A stretch of DNA of 64,000 nucleotides from Burkholderia aenigmatica (lineage in GTDB: Bacteria > Pseudomonadota > Gammaproteobacteria > Burkholderiales > Burkholderiaceae): assembly GCF_902499175.1 (NCBI RefSeq), contig NZ_CABVQC010000034.1, positions 1-64,000 of the forward strand, given 5' to 3'. This document shows positions 34,637 to 43,589 of the stretch, piece after piece. Below the pieces are notes generated by a model. That model worked only from the letters and a program-made list of their open reading frames with translations. It was not told where the DNA came from and searched no databases. Positions within the stretch are counted from its first letter, which is position 1. Each line of letters begins with the position of its first letter. The translations under genes and the position numbers were made by a program.

Positions 34637-37408
34637 GTGTCGATAAACGAGACAATAAGCAGCTTTGCATCGGGGGTGGTCGACTGGAACCGTCGACCGG
34701 TCGCCTTGAATTTCGGCAAGGCGCAAGAAGCACTGGGGCACTTGCTTGCGCTGCAGCACGCGCACGTGCACGAGGGATTGATGACCGGCATTCGCGGGCA
34801 TCTGACCTGCGTGTCGGCGCGCCACAACCTGCCGCCGCGGCTGTTCCTCGGCGTCCCTGTCTCGATCCGGCTCGTCACCGATCGGGGGCAGCTGCACTTC
34901 GTCAACGCGATCATCCAGGACGTGCAGATCGGCCAGAGCGACGGCGAGCTGTGCGTGTACCAGCTGGCGGTGTGCGATGCCCTGTCGTTGATGGACAAGC
35001 GCACGAATTCCCGCGTATTCCGTCAGAGTAGCGTCGTCGACATCCTCTCGACACTGTTTACCGAATGGCGTCAGCGCAGCCCGGCGCTGGCGGCGGCCTT
35101 CGAGTTCGACCTGTCAGGCTTGAGTCGCGACCGATATCCGGCGCGTGAACTGACTCGCCAGGTCAACGAATCGGATGCGGAGTTCGTGCGCCGCCTGCTG
35201 CGACGCGAGGGCATTACGGTGTTCGCCAAGGCCGGCGCGGGCGAGGGCAACAGTCACGACGACACGCCCGCGCACACGCTCGTGTGCTGCGACGATCCGA
35301 TGTCGCTGCCCCAGGCACCGGCCGGTACGGTACGGCTGCATCCACGCGACGCCGCCACCGAAGAGCGCGACACCGTCACGCTGTTCGCCCTGCATCAGCG
35401 CCTGACGCCCGGGCAGGTCGGCCGCCCGTCATGGGACTACAAGAAAGCGCGTATCGACGAGTCGACGGTCGCGACGAGCCTCGATCAGGGCGCGGCCGGC
35501 AACGACCTGGCGCAATTGCTGACCGATGTCGCGATCGACATCCCGCATGCGGGCGATTCGTGGAACGATCACGAGCGCCTCACGCGTGCCCGGATGCTCG
35601 CGCATCAGTTCGAAGCCGAGCGTTACGACGGCGTGAGCAGCGTACGCGACCTTGCCGTCGGCGCATGGATCACGCTGACCGGCGATCCCGAACGGGACAT
35701 GCAGCCCTCCGACCAGCGGCAGTTCGTGATTACGTCGATCGACCACGATGTCTGGAACAATCTGCCGAAAGGGCTGACCGACCGCGTGCAGGCGCTGTTT
35801 GCCGCGAGCCGGCATCTGGCTTATCCGTCGCCATTGCAGCAGCCAGCCGCAGCGACCGAGCCCGACACGCGCTACGAGAATCATTTCACCTGCGTGCGGC
35901 GTGGCGTACCGCTTGCGCCCGCATACGACCCGAAGATCGACTTGCCGCCCGTGCATCTGCTGACCGGCACGATCGTCGGCCAGCAGGGCGAGGAAGTGTT
36001 CTGCGATGCCGACGGCCGCGTACGCGTGCGGATCCACGGTCTCGATCCGGCGGATCATGCACATGCGCAGGGCGCGGGCACGAACGACAACGCCGGCGAC
36101 AGCGCGCCGATCCGTGTCGGGGCGAGTCTCGCCGGCGGAAGCTTCGGCGCGCTCTTTCTGCCGCGTGTCGGCATGGAAGTCCTGATCGGCAGTCTCGGCG
36201 GCGATCCGGATCGGCTGGTCATCATCAACGTGCTGAGCAACGGCGTGAATCCGCCGGCGGCCTTCACCCACATCGGCAATCTCCCCGGCAACCGCTATGT
36301 GTCGGGGATCAAGACCAAGGAAATCAAGGGGAGCCGGTATAACCAGCTGCGCCTCGACGATACGCCGGGACAGATTTCCAGTCAGCTTGCGAGCGAGCAC
36401 GCGCATTCTCAACTGAATCTGGGGTACCTGACGCAGCCTCGCCAGGACGGCCGGGGCCACGACCGTGGAGAGGGCGCGGAATTGCGCACCGACGCGGCCG
36501 CCGCGCTGCGGGCCGCGCAGGGGATTCTGCTGACGACCTATGCACGCTCGCAGGCGAGCGGCGGGCAGCTCGATCGTGACGAGTTGCTGCGACTGCTCGG
36601 CGAGTGCACCGAGTTGTTCAAGTCGCTGGGCGACTATGCGGGTCAGCATGGCGGTCAGGCCGCCGATACGGCGGGCCAGCAGGCGGTCGCGGCTGCGTTC
36701 AAGGGCTGGACACCCGGCAGCGGTGCGTCGGGTTCCGGCAACGACGCTGCCGGGTCGCAGGCGCTGATGGCGTTCGGCGCGCAAGCCGGTTCGGTTGCGA
36801 TCACGCCGAAGACGCACGTGACCTACGCCGGCGAGAACATCGACCAGGTCGCGCAACAACATGTCCAGTTGACCAGCGGGCAGCGCATCACGCTGCACGG
36901 CGGGCGCGGCGTCGCGATGTTCGCCCACAGCGATGGCGTGTCGGCGATCGCGAATCAGGGCAAGGTGACGCTACAGAGCCAGAACGACGACACGCAGATC
37001 GATTCCGCGAAGAACATTCAGTTCACGGCGGCTGGCGGCAAGCTCGCGGGCATGGCGAGCGAAGAGGTGGTCTTCACGACCTCCGGCGGCGCGTACCTGA
37101 AACTGCACGGCAGCGATATCGAGTTGGGGTGCCCGGGCAGTTTCACGGTGAAGTCGGCCGGGCACTCGTGGCAGGGGCCGGCGAGCATGAGCACGGACAT
37201 GCCGAAGTTCGATCACGCGCCGCTCGGGCGCGTGCCGAAGCTCGTGCGGGCGACCGATGGGCAGGCCGTCGAGGGCATGCAGGCGGAAATCACGAAAGCG
37301 TCGGGCGAAGTGATCAAGGGGCAGTCCGATGCCGCGGGCAAGCTTGCTCCGATCCAGAGCAACCAGTTCGAACCGTTCGTCGTGAATTTCTTCAAGAACA
37401 AGATCTGA
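34637..37408 (+). CDS. vgrG: type VI secretion spike protein VgrG
   Basis: VgrG trimers tip the T6SS tube and carry effectors into target cells. The 923-residue protein has a gp27-like part (about 1-390, including CVSARHNLPPRLFLG), the gp5-like OB/beta-helix segment starting near VHLLTGTIVGQQGEEVFCD and PRVGMEVLIGSLGGDPDRL, a Gln/Ala-rich helical insert (about 600-720), and a DUF2345-type beta-prism (about 720-860). The last 55 residues (LVRATDGQAVEGMQAEITKA...) look like a small transthyretin-like beta domain, the sort of adaptor tail that binds a cargo. Start GTG at 34637 is preceded by GAGAGA. It begins the effector operon. Confidence 0.93.
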   Translation: MSINETISSFASGVVDWNRRPVALNFGKAQEALGHLLALQHAHVHEGLMTGIRGHLTCVSARHNLPPRLFLGVPVSIRLVTDRGQLHFVNAIIQDVQIGQSDGELCVYQLAVCDALSLMDKRTNSRVFRQSSVVDILSTLFTEWRQRSPALAAAFEFDLSGLSRDRYPARELTRQVNESDAEFVRRLLRREGITVFAKAGAGEGNSHDDTPAHTLVCCDDPMSLPQAPAGTVRLHPRDAATEERDTVTLFALHQRLTPGQVGRPSWDYKKARIDESTVATSLDQGAAGNDLAQLLTDVAIDIPHAGDSWNDHERLTRARMLAHQFEAERYDGVSSVRDLAVGAWITLTGDPERDMQPSDQRQFVITSIDHDVWNNLPKGLTDRVQALFAASRHLAYPSPLQQPAAATEPDTRYENHFTCVRRGVPLAPAYDPKIDLPPVHLLTGTIVGQQGEEVFCDADGRVRVRIHGLDPADHAHAQGAGTNDNAGDSAPIRVGASLAGGSFGALFLPRVGMEVLIGSLGGDPDRLVIINVLSNGVNPPAAFTHIGNLPGNRYVSGIKTKEIKGSRYNQLRLDDTPGQISSQLASEHAHSQLNLGYLTQPRQDGRGHDRGEGAELRTDAAAALRAAQGILLTTYARSQASGGQLDRDELLRLLGECTELFKSLGDYAGQHGGQAADTAGQQAVAAAFKGWTPGSGASGSGNDAAGSQALMAFGAQAGSVAITPKTHVTYAGENIDQVAQQHVQLTSGQRITLHGGRGVAMFAHSDGVSAIANQGKVTLQSQNDDTQIDSAKNIQFTAAGGKLAGMASEEVVFTTSGGAYLKLHGSDIELGCPGSFTVKSAGHSWQGPASMSTDMPKFDHAPLGRVPKLVRATDGQAVEGMQAEITKASGEVIKGQSDAAGKLAPIQSNQFEPFVVNFFKNKI

Positions 37409-37423
37409 CCGGGGATAAAAATA

Positions 37424-39763
37424 ATGATGGCAGACACAGCCGATACTGCACCGGCTAGTCCGGGTGCATCTGAAAGCAATCCGTCGGCACAGGCCGCAGC
37501 GAGCGACGGTGGCGGTCTCGATCCGCGCACGCCTGCGGGCGGCGGCGCGTCGGGGGGCGGTGACGATTCGCAGAATCGCTACCTGATCGCCAACGGTAAT
37601 GGCGTGGTGACACTCAACCAATCCGACTACCTGTGCGTGATGCAAATGCCGTTGCCGGGCATCGTGATTTTCGTGCACGGGGTCAACTCGGAAGGGGAGT
37701 GGTTCGAGCCGGGTGAAGAGGGGCTTTGTGCGGGCTTGAACAAACGCCTTGGGCGCGAAGACGATCATCTGACGCACCGCGGGCCGCAGGGCGGCCAGAT
37801 GGGCCCGATGCATTACACGACAAGCCTGACCGACGATGGGTTCATTAATCCGAAGCTCACGTCGAAAAGCTACCTCCAGCCGGACGAAAATACTTACTCG
37901 CCGGTCATTCATTTCCGTTGGGGCTATAAAGCGAACGCGGCGGAACTGAAACGCTACGGCGAGTCGATCTTCCTGAATGAAAAGAACTACTGGGGGGGCG
38001 GTCCATTCGCGAACGGTTGCGGCAGCCTGCCGGACCTGTGGAACGCGGGTGTCGATCCACGCATCTTCGGGTTCATCAATGTGCAGGGCATTAACCCCAC
38101 GCAGCGCCCGATCTTCGAGACGCCGCCGCGCATGTACAACGTGCTGGGCGCACTGCGCCTGGCGAAACTCATTGGTTCGATCCGGAAGGTTCAGAAGGAT
38201 GTCCCGATCACGGTGGTGTGCCATAGCCAGGGCAACATGGTCGGTATCGCCTCTGCGTTCCTCGGCGACCGGCTGTCGGCGACGGCTGGCGTGAGATGCG
38301 TAGCCGACACCTATGTGCTGGCCAACCCGCCGTACGGCGTTGTCGGTTCCATCGAGGGCGACAACTCACCGTTCATGGAAAACTGGACGGAGCGCACCGA
38401 CAAGGATTCGCACGGTAATCGCGGTCGGGTTGAATCTCAGGCGCGGGTGAAGACTTTGAAGGCGTTCTTCGAGCTGATCGCGCAGAGCAAGGATGCGGAG
38501 GACCAGCGCGACCCGCTCGACTATCGGATGACGATGGCAAACATGAAGCCGGGCGAAGACGGCAAGCCCGCCTACGATCCCGACAACGATAGAAAGCAGT
38601 ATGGCGTCCAGAACCACACCTACGGCCGCGTGACCCTGTATTCGTGCCCGCACGATCAGGTGATTTCCGCCGCCCCGGTACAGGGGATGGGCTGGCGTGG
38701 GTTGCATCCTAAAGAGGTTGAACTCGTGAAGGGCTCGAGCCTGTTCACGCAGCGCGTATTTGCCACCAACTTTCAGGTTGGCCAGGAGTCGCCGGTCGTC
38801 TACCGGACATGGGAGGATGACTGGCGCTACGAACGAGGGTCGTCAAAGCTGTTTTTCTATCCGACATCGCCCCCTGCGAAATTCAGCCTTGTCAAGGCGC
38901 TGCGAGGTAATCCGAACTGGTATGGCAAGGTCGGAACTTTCACGTTTGCTCCAGTGCTGTATATCGTGACGGCGGCTACATCGGCGTTCGGTATGTTTCG
39001 CACCAACGCCGATCCACCGAAGGGCTGGCATGTGCTGTGTGATGCGCCGGGCTTGCCGGAACCCTTCTTCCCGCAGGCGCTCCGCTTTGGGGCGGTCGTG
39101 CGGGTGAGGGATGGCGATGCAGAGAGCGATTTCAACGAGGACAACGATCCGGTGGCGGCTCAGCGTAACAAGAACAAGACAACAATAAACACGGCAGATC
39201 CATACGACACTTACAACGCCAAGGGCAAGCATGCAGCCGAGATGGCCCCGCACGGAGATGCGAGCACCGAAGCATCACAGCGTTACGAAGATCGCGCGAT
39301 CGCGCGCATGGAGGCGCGCCACAAAGACAACCCGGAATGGGTCAAGGGTGGCGAGGTCGTTGGTGAGGCCGGCCCCGATGCACAGATGCCCGATGGCTAT
39401 CAGAAATGGCGAAACAAGCAGATCGTGCACATTCTCGATGCGAAAGTGAATAACCCTACGAACCATTCGACGATCATGACCAATCCGATGCACGCGGAGA
39501 AGGCGTTGGCATATGATGTCGCGATTGGTATCTGTCGAATTTCGTCAAAACAGTTGAACAAGTTTCGGGTCGAGGCGGACTGGCGGTTCGGCGAAGATCT
39601 GGAAAAGGACAATCCGAATAAGGCTTTTTCGGAATACTTTAAATTTGGCACGATGAATGAGAAATCGCTTGTTCATTGGGGAGCTAACGATGGGGAAGCA
39701 ACACTTCCCGACACGATAGATGACACGCGTCAGGGTGGCGCATTGCTCGGTATCGGGGGGTGA
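37424..39763 (+). CDS. T6SS lipase effector, Tle3-like (DUF3274 alpha/beta hydrolase)
   Basis: The 779-residue alpha/beta hydrolase lies 15 bases after vgrG. Visible features are a Gly/Ala-rich leader (about 10-50), the hydrolase start GIVIFVHGVNSEGEW (79-93, oxyanion region), nucleophile elbow CHSQGN with Ser268, and PYGVVGSIEGDNSPFMENW (near 305). This matches the Tle3/DUF3274 group of antibacterial phospholipase effectors. The first Gly of the GxSxG motif is Cys here. No signal peptide, as expected for T6SS cargo. GC falls toward the 3' end. The next gene encodes its probable adaptor. Enzymatic activity is inferred. Confidence 0.8.
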   Translation: MMADTADTAPASPGASESNPSAQAAASDGGGLDPRTPAGGGASGGGDDSQNRYLIANGNGVVTLNQSDYLCVMQMPLPGIVIFVHGVNSEGEWFEPGEEGLCAGLNKRLGREDDHLTHRGPQGGQMGPMHYTTSLTDDGFINPKLTSKSYLQPDENTYSPVIHFRWGYKANAAELKRYGESIFLNEKNYWGGGPFANGCGSLPDLWNAGVDPRIFGFINVQGINPTQRPIFETPPRMYNVLGALRLAKLIGSIRKVQKDVPITVVCHSQGNMVGIASAFLGDRLSATAGVRCVADTYVLANPPYGVVGSIEGDNSPFMENWTERTDKDSHGNRGRVESQARVKTLKAFFELIAQSKDAEDQRDPLDYRMTMANMKPGEDGKPAYDPDNDRKQYGVQNHTYGRVTLYSCPHDQVISAAPVQGMGWRGLHPKEVELVKGSSLFTQRVFATNFQVGQESPVVYRTWEDDWRYERGSSKLFFYPTSPPAKFSLVKALRGNPNWYGKVGTFTFAPVLYIVTAATSAFGMFRTNADPPKGWHVLCDAPGLPEPFFPQALRFGAVVRVRDGDAESDFNEDNDPVAAQRNKNKTTINTADPYDTYNAKGKHAAEMAPHGDASTEASQRYEDRAIARMEARHKDNPEWVKGGEVVGEAGPDAQMPDGYQKWRNKQIVHILDAKVNNPTNHSTIMTNPMHAEKALAYDVAIGICRISSKQLNKFRVEADWRFGEDLEKDNPNKAFSEYFKFGTMNEKSLVHWGANDGEATLPDTIDDTRQGGALLGIGG

Positions 39764-41232
39764 GTATGAGATCGCTGCTTACCTCCCGGTCACTACGGTT
39801 TGCGCTGGCATTTGCTGCGGTTTTACTTGTGATGGGTGTCGTGGCAATAGAGACGTTTGGTCATGACGCGCAGACGCGAAGCATGGGAGAGGAAATGACA
39901 CGATGGATAGGATTGCCGGCCTTGGCGGGGATTGCTGTATTTGCATTCGCTACAGCATGGTCATCGTCGAGCGCGGAGGCTGCACAGCCCACTTCGGCAC
40001 CGACTCCCTCGATGCCGGTCCAGGAGAAACCATTTCTCGCACAAGTCGTAGGGTTGGAGTGGCTCAATCCTTTGCAGCGTCGCGACTATCCGACGGAATG
40101 GCAGTTGCTGTGGACCATGGGGCTTGTCAAGCCGAATAAGAACGACGATATGGTCAGAACGGATCCAAAGAGTTTTACATCCGTTAAACCTGTTGCGATT
40201 GTTGCCGATGGTAACGATGGGGATGAAAGTTTCGACGGATTCTATGAAAAATACGTCTCCAAACTCCTCGTTCTGTTTCATGACAAGTACGCGATGAATG
40301 GCCACTATTTCTATACGGTCCAGCCATCCGACAAGCGACACTGGCGGGAGTTGGCTGGTATCCGAATTGAATTCGCGATCCCCCCGCGACTGTCGCCGCA
40401 AGAAGCACGCGCATACCTACGCAAGGAAATGACCACGGCGTTTGCTATCGGAAACAAGGAGTTTACCGACCTATGGAGCAAGGACACGCCACCGGACATT
40501 CAGATCCACGTCGGCGGCGCAAATGCCGGCTTCACGTCACTGAACGCCGCGCTCGACTATCTGCAGAAGCATCCGCAGGAGAGCGTATGGGTGATGAACT
40601 GGGACGCGCCGAGTTTTCCGCCCAAAGACGAGCAGATGAACGAGAACCTTACCGTGCTGTTCCTCGCGGGCCCGGATCTGAAGACCGACCGTGAGCCACT
40701 CGCATGGATCGGCAAGGCGGCGACCGGCAAGGTGAGTGACTACGAGGCGAAGGCCGGCACCACGCGTGCGGTCCAGGCATGGAAGGCGACGATCACGCAG
40801 GCAGCTCAAAACGCAAACGTCGAGCCTGCAAGCATCCAGTTCGTCGTGCACGACGCAGGCAAGGGCAGTGACGCCGCATCGTCACGTCTTGCCTCGCTGT
40901 CGCAGACGCTCACGGAAACTCTGCCGGAATTCGACTACACGAAGCAAGTCTTCAATACGTCGGCGCTGCTTGGCGACATGGGTGCGGGTACGGCGCTGAC
41001 GGACATCGCGCTCGCGATCGGTCGGATCAACCATTTCGGCGGCAACGCACTGGTTGCTGGTACAACGGATGCCGGCCACCCGACTGCAGTCGTCGTGCTA
41101 CCGCCGTCGAAGCTCACGCCGATCAATTCGAACGCCGACTGGTTCCGCGCACGCGGCGAAAACAATGCGTATCTACCGTGGTGGGGGCGTCGACACGACA
41201 CGAACTACGGCATCCAGGGTTACTCGTACTGA
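39760..41232 (+). CDS. Tla3-like T6SS lipase adaptor (DUF2875 family)
   Basis: The 490-residue protein has two N-terminal hydrophobic segments (about 9-28 and 46-65), a Ser/Ala/Pro linker, then a soluble DUF2875-type domain from EKPFLAQVVGLEWLNPLQRRDYPTEW onward. In P. aeruginosa the DUF2875 protein Tla3 loads Tle3 onto VgrG2b; the gene order here (vgrG, tle3-like, this gene) supports the same role. It overlaps the lipase gene by four bases (GTG start; ATG two codons later possible). Lower GC than the flanks. It could alternatively act in the envelope as protection against the lipase. Confidence 0.72.
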   Translation: MSMRSLLTSRSLRFALAFAAVLLVMGVVAIETFGHDAQTRSMGEEMTRWIGLPALAGIAVFAFATAWSSSSAEAAQPTSAPTPSMPVQEKPFLAQVVGLEWLNPLQRRDYPTEWQLLWTMGLVKPNKNDDMVRTDPKSFTSVKPVAIVADGNDGDESFDGFYEKYVSKLLVLFHDKYAMNGHYFYTVQPSDKRHWRELAGIRIEFAIPPRLSPQEARAYLRKEMTTAFAIGNKEFTDLWSKDTPPDIQIHVGGANAGFTSLNAALDYLQKHPQESVWVMNWDAPSFPPKDEQMNENLTVLFLAGPDLKTDREPLAWIGKAATGKVSDYEAKAGTTRAVQAWKATITQAAQNANVEPASIQFVVHDAGKGSDAASSRLASLSQTLTETLPEFDYTKQVFNTSALLGDMGAGTALTDIALAIGRINHFGGNALVAGTTDAGHPTAVVVLPPSKLTPINSNADWFRARGENNAYLPWWGRRHDTNYGIQGYSY

Positions 41233-41241
41233 GGAGCATCC

Positions 41242-41499
41242 ATGCGCGGCATTATTCGGGTAGGGGACGTGCATAGCCATGGCGGCCGTGTAGAGACCGG
41301 CGCCTCGAACAGTGAAGTCATGGGGCGAGCGGTCGCCCGTCAGGGCGATCGCTGCACGTGCCCGCTGCATGGCGAGGTCGTGATCATCGATGGCGAAGCC
41401 GGTTTCGATGTGGAGGGCGCACCCGCGTCGTTCGATGGTCATAAAACCTCGTGCGGCGCGGTGCTCATTTCATCAGTCGCCACCTCCGGTCTTTCCTGA
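41242..41499 (+). CDS. PAAR-domain spike tip protein
   Basis: The 85-residue PAAR protein caps the VgrG spike. It shows the repeats GDVHSHGGRVETG, VARQGDRCTCPLHG and DGEAGFDVEGAPASFDGHKTSCG, with the His/Cys residues that bind the single zinc. It begins nine bases after the adaptor gene, with GAGGAG before the ATG, so it belongs to the same operon. There is no C-terminal toxin extension. Confidence 0.92.
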   Translation: MRGIIRVGDVHSHGGRVETGASNSEVMGRAVARQGDRCTCPLHGEVVIIDGEAGFDVEGAPASFDGHKTSCGAVLISSVATSGLS

Positions 41500-41796
41500 T
41501 CTGGGTGTGATGACGCATACCAATTCCCCGGAATGTCGTAGAACCGCATCGTTTGACCCGCGCTTCTCCTCCGAGTGGAGCGGATGGGAGATGTGGGGCG
41601 TTCTGCTCGACACGTCCAGTCACAGGGCGTTCCCAAGCAAAGAGACATGATCGCGGGAGTGCAGGCATCGGATGGTGCTCAACCTGGTCGCGTGGCTATT
41701 CCACTCACCCGCCCGCTATCGAGCAGGTCGGTGTTCTACGTGAAGCAACATTCGATGCAAATGGCTGCCTGAGTTGGGCCAGATACCGGTAAAAAA
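41500..41796 (+). other. decayed segment between PAAR gene and adaptor fragment
   Basis: Several short overlapping frames but none with a convincing start, length or family match. This is where an immunity gene or a further effector could once have stood; the segment ends just before the truncated adaptor copy. I see no recognisable domain. Confidence 0.5.
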
Positions 41797-42105
41797 ATGA
41801 CACGATGGACAGGACTGCAAGCCTTGGCGGGAATTGCAGTTTTCGCTTTTGCGACTGCATGTTCGTCGTCAACTGCTGATGCTGCGCAGCCTGTTGCTAC
41901 GTCGACATCGCTGGCGTCCGTCCAGGAGAAACCATTTCTCGCTCAGGTCGTGGGACTGGAATGGCTCAATCCCGGGATCTACCAAAAATTGCCCGTGATC
42001 GAAAGACTAGGCAAGTTTTTGATTCTTAATGAAATTTCCCCGTCGACCAAAAGGCTTTTCAAATCAGGCGGTTTGATCGGGAAGACGTTTCATCGCGAAA
42101 CCTCA
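41797..42105 (+). pseudogene. truncated second copy of the Tla3-like adaptor gene
   Basis: The first 55 or so codons are clearly homologous, at both protein and DNA level, to the intact adaptor gene from its internal ATG at 39895 (shared EKPFLAQVVGLEWLNP). After LNP the two diverge completely, and the frame then runs into the right attachment repeat, translating tRNA sequence. In this copy the N-terminus ends FATAC, a plausible lipobox; the intact gene has Trp at that place and an extra membrane segment in front. It looks like the stump of an adaptor or immunity lipoprotein cut at the island boundary. Confidence 0.75.
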
Positions 42106-42173
42106 TTCGCAATGCGAAGGTCGGGAGTTCGATCCTCCTCCGCTCCACCAACGGGATTCGAAGGGCTCGATCG
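42106..42173 (+). repeat. right attachment repeat (tRNA-Ala 3' fragment)
   Basis: Copy of tRNA-Ala from the anticodon loop through CCA plus 23 bases. It cannot form a tRNA alone. Its last bases run into the loop of the hairpin described next. Confidence 0.93.
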
Positions 42174-42196
42174 CAAGGTCGAGCCCTTTTTGTTTT
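42163..42196 (+). terminator. original terminator of tRNA-Ala, displaced by the island
   Basis: GGGCTCGA (42163-42170) pairs with TCGAGCCC (42179-42186), followed by TTTTTGTTTTT. Only the left arm is present beside the intact tRNA at 34219-34229, so the complete hairpin marks the pre-insertion downstream flank. Confidence 0.85.
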
Positions 42197-42296
42197 TGGC
42201 GCACCGGAAGCCGCGCATCTATCTCGAAATACAAACGTATACATTTGCATACGAGCGCACTATGCTTTGAGTCATCGATTCGAAGGGATGGATGTC

Positions 42297-42791
42297 ATGC
42301 AAACCGTATCGGTACGAATTCCGGAAGACGACCTCGCGTGGCTGGTCGAGCTGCAATTGCCCGACGCGACGAGTCCGAGCGACAAGATCCGCGCGCTGAT
42401 CGCCGACGCGCGCCGCCGCGTCAAGGGCGCGCATGACTTCGTGCGCTGCGCCGCGCTGTTCAGGGAGCAGGTGCGGCCGGTGCTCGACGCGATCGACGCG
42501 TACGAACACGCGACGCATCACCGCTCGGAAATCGTGACGCTGCTCGCCGCGCAACTCCCCGAACTCATGGCCAGCCTCGTGACGGCGGCGCCGCCGGGCA
42601 AACCGATCGGCGAGGCGGCCGGCGAACTCGAGGCGCGGCTGACCGCGAAGAGCATGCGCGTGCTGCTCGGCCTGCTGCGCCTGGCCGTGACCGGCAACCC
42701 GCCCGCCTATCATCCTGACGTGCTCGATCCGTACGTGCACGAGGTCAAGGAGCTGGCGAGCCTCATTCAACCGGCTCAGGCCCATTCGTGA
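42297..42791 (+). CDS. small protein with ribbon-helix-helix-like N-terminus
   Basis: Not a family I can name. The 164-residue protein starts QTVSVRIPEDDLAWLVELQ followed by SPSDKIRALIADARRR, the strand-helix-helix pattern of CopG/Arc-type DNA-binding domains. Residues 50-164 are helical without a known motif. AAGGG lies ten bases before the chosen ATG. It leads the pspA-yqiJ-yqiK group with 66 bases to pspA, so it may be the regulator of that operon; this is inference. Confidence 0.65.
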   Translation: MQTVSVRIPEDDLAWLVELQLPDATSPSDKIRALIADARRRVKGAHDFVRCAALFREQVRPVLDAIDAYEHATHHRSEIVTLLAAQLPELMASLVTAAPPGKPIGEAAGELEARLTAKSMRVLLGLLRLAVTGNPPAYHPDVLDPYVHEVKELASLIQPAQAHS

Positions 42792-42857
42792 GCTGCCCGC
42801 GAACCCGGCGTCAGGCGGCCGGCCGACCCGCTTGAATCCCAGAAGGAGTGACAAGTC

Positions 42858-43556
42858 GTGACGACAGAACATTTCGGTATCCGAGTCAAACGGTTGATGA
42901 CCGCGAACGTGCATGCGTTGATCGGTTCGCTGGAAAACCGCATGCCGCAAGCGATCCTCGAGCAGTACCTGCGCGAATTCGACGACGTGATCGCGCAGTC
43001 GCGGGTGGCGCTGGGCCGGCACGAAGCGGCGCGGTACCAGGCGGCCAAGGCGATCGCGCGCATCAACAACGAGATCGAACGACTGAACGACCTGCTGGGC
43101 ACCGCGCTGGCCCGCAACGACGATGCGGCCGTGCGTGCCGGCGCGGAGCGGCAGATCGAGCTCGAGGATCAGCTCGGCGTGCTCCAGCAGTCGCTTCACG
43201 ACGCGAGCGAGCGCGCGCAGGCCGCCGAGGCGGACCTGCTCGGGCTGCGCGCGAAACGCGTGGAGATGGAAGCGGGGCTTCGCGAACTGATCGCGGCGCG
43301 CGCGCCCGGCGACGGCGAGCGCCGGACGGAAGGGCCGGCGGGCGCGGGCGTCGACCCGAGGGCCGAGCAGCTCGAGCAGGGGTTCAACCGGACGATGGCC
43401 GGCGCGACCGGGGCGGTCGGGTTGGGCACCGGTTCATCGTCGGCCGATCCCTCGCTGTTGCATCGTCTGGAAACCCTGCACAAGGAACAGCGAATCGAGG
43501 AGCGCGTCGCCCGCTTGAAGTTGCAATCTGGCAAGCTGGCGGACGACATGTCTTGA
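42858..43556 (+). CDS. pspA: PspA/IM30 family protein
   Basis: The 232-residue, almost entirely helical protein fits the PspA/Vipp1 (ESCRT-III-like) family: FGIRVKRLMTANVHALIGSLENRMPQAILEQYLRE at the start, then long coiled coils (about 50-145). It normally binds stressed inner membranes. The N-terminal amphipathic helix is shorter than in E. coli PspA. GTG start with AAGGAG upstream. Neighbours YqiJ/YqiK are also membrane-organising proteins. Confidence 0.85.
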   Translation: MTTEHFGIRVKRLMTANVHALIGSLENRMPQAILEQYLREFDDVIAQSRVALGRHEAARYQAAKAIARINNEIERLNDLLGTALARNDDAAVRAGAERQIELEDQLGVLQQSLHDASERAQAAEADLLGLRAKRVEMEAGLRELIAARAPGDGERRTEGPAGAGVDPRAEQLEQGFNRTMAGATGAVGLGTGSSSADPSLLHRLETLHKEQRIEERVARLKLQSGKLADDMS

Positions 43557-43589
43557 TGATTCGCCCCCGAACCTGAGAGCAATACAACA

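Noticed and set aside
42059..42270. Short frames over the right attachment repeat (both strands)
   Set aside because: They translate tRNA fragment and terminator sequence; no family match.
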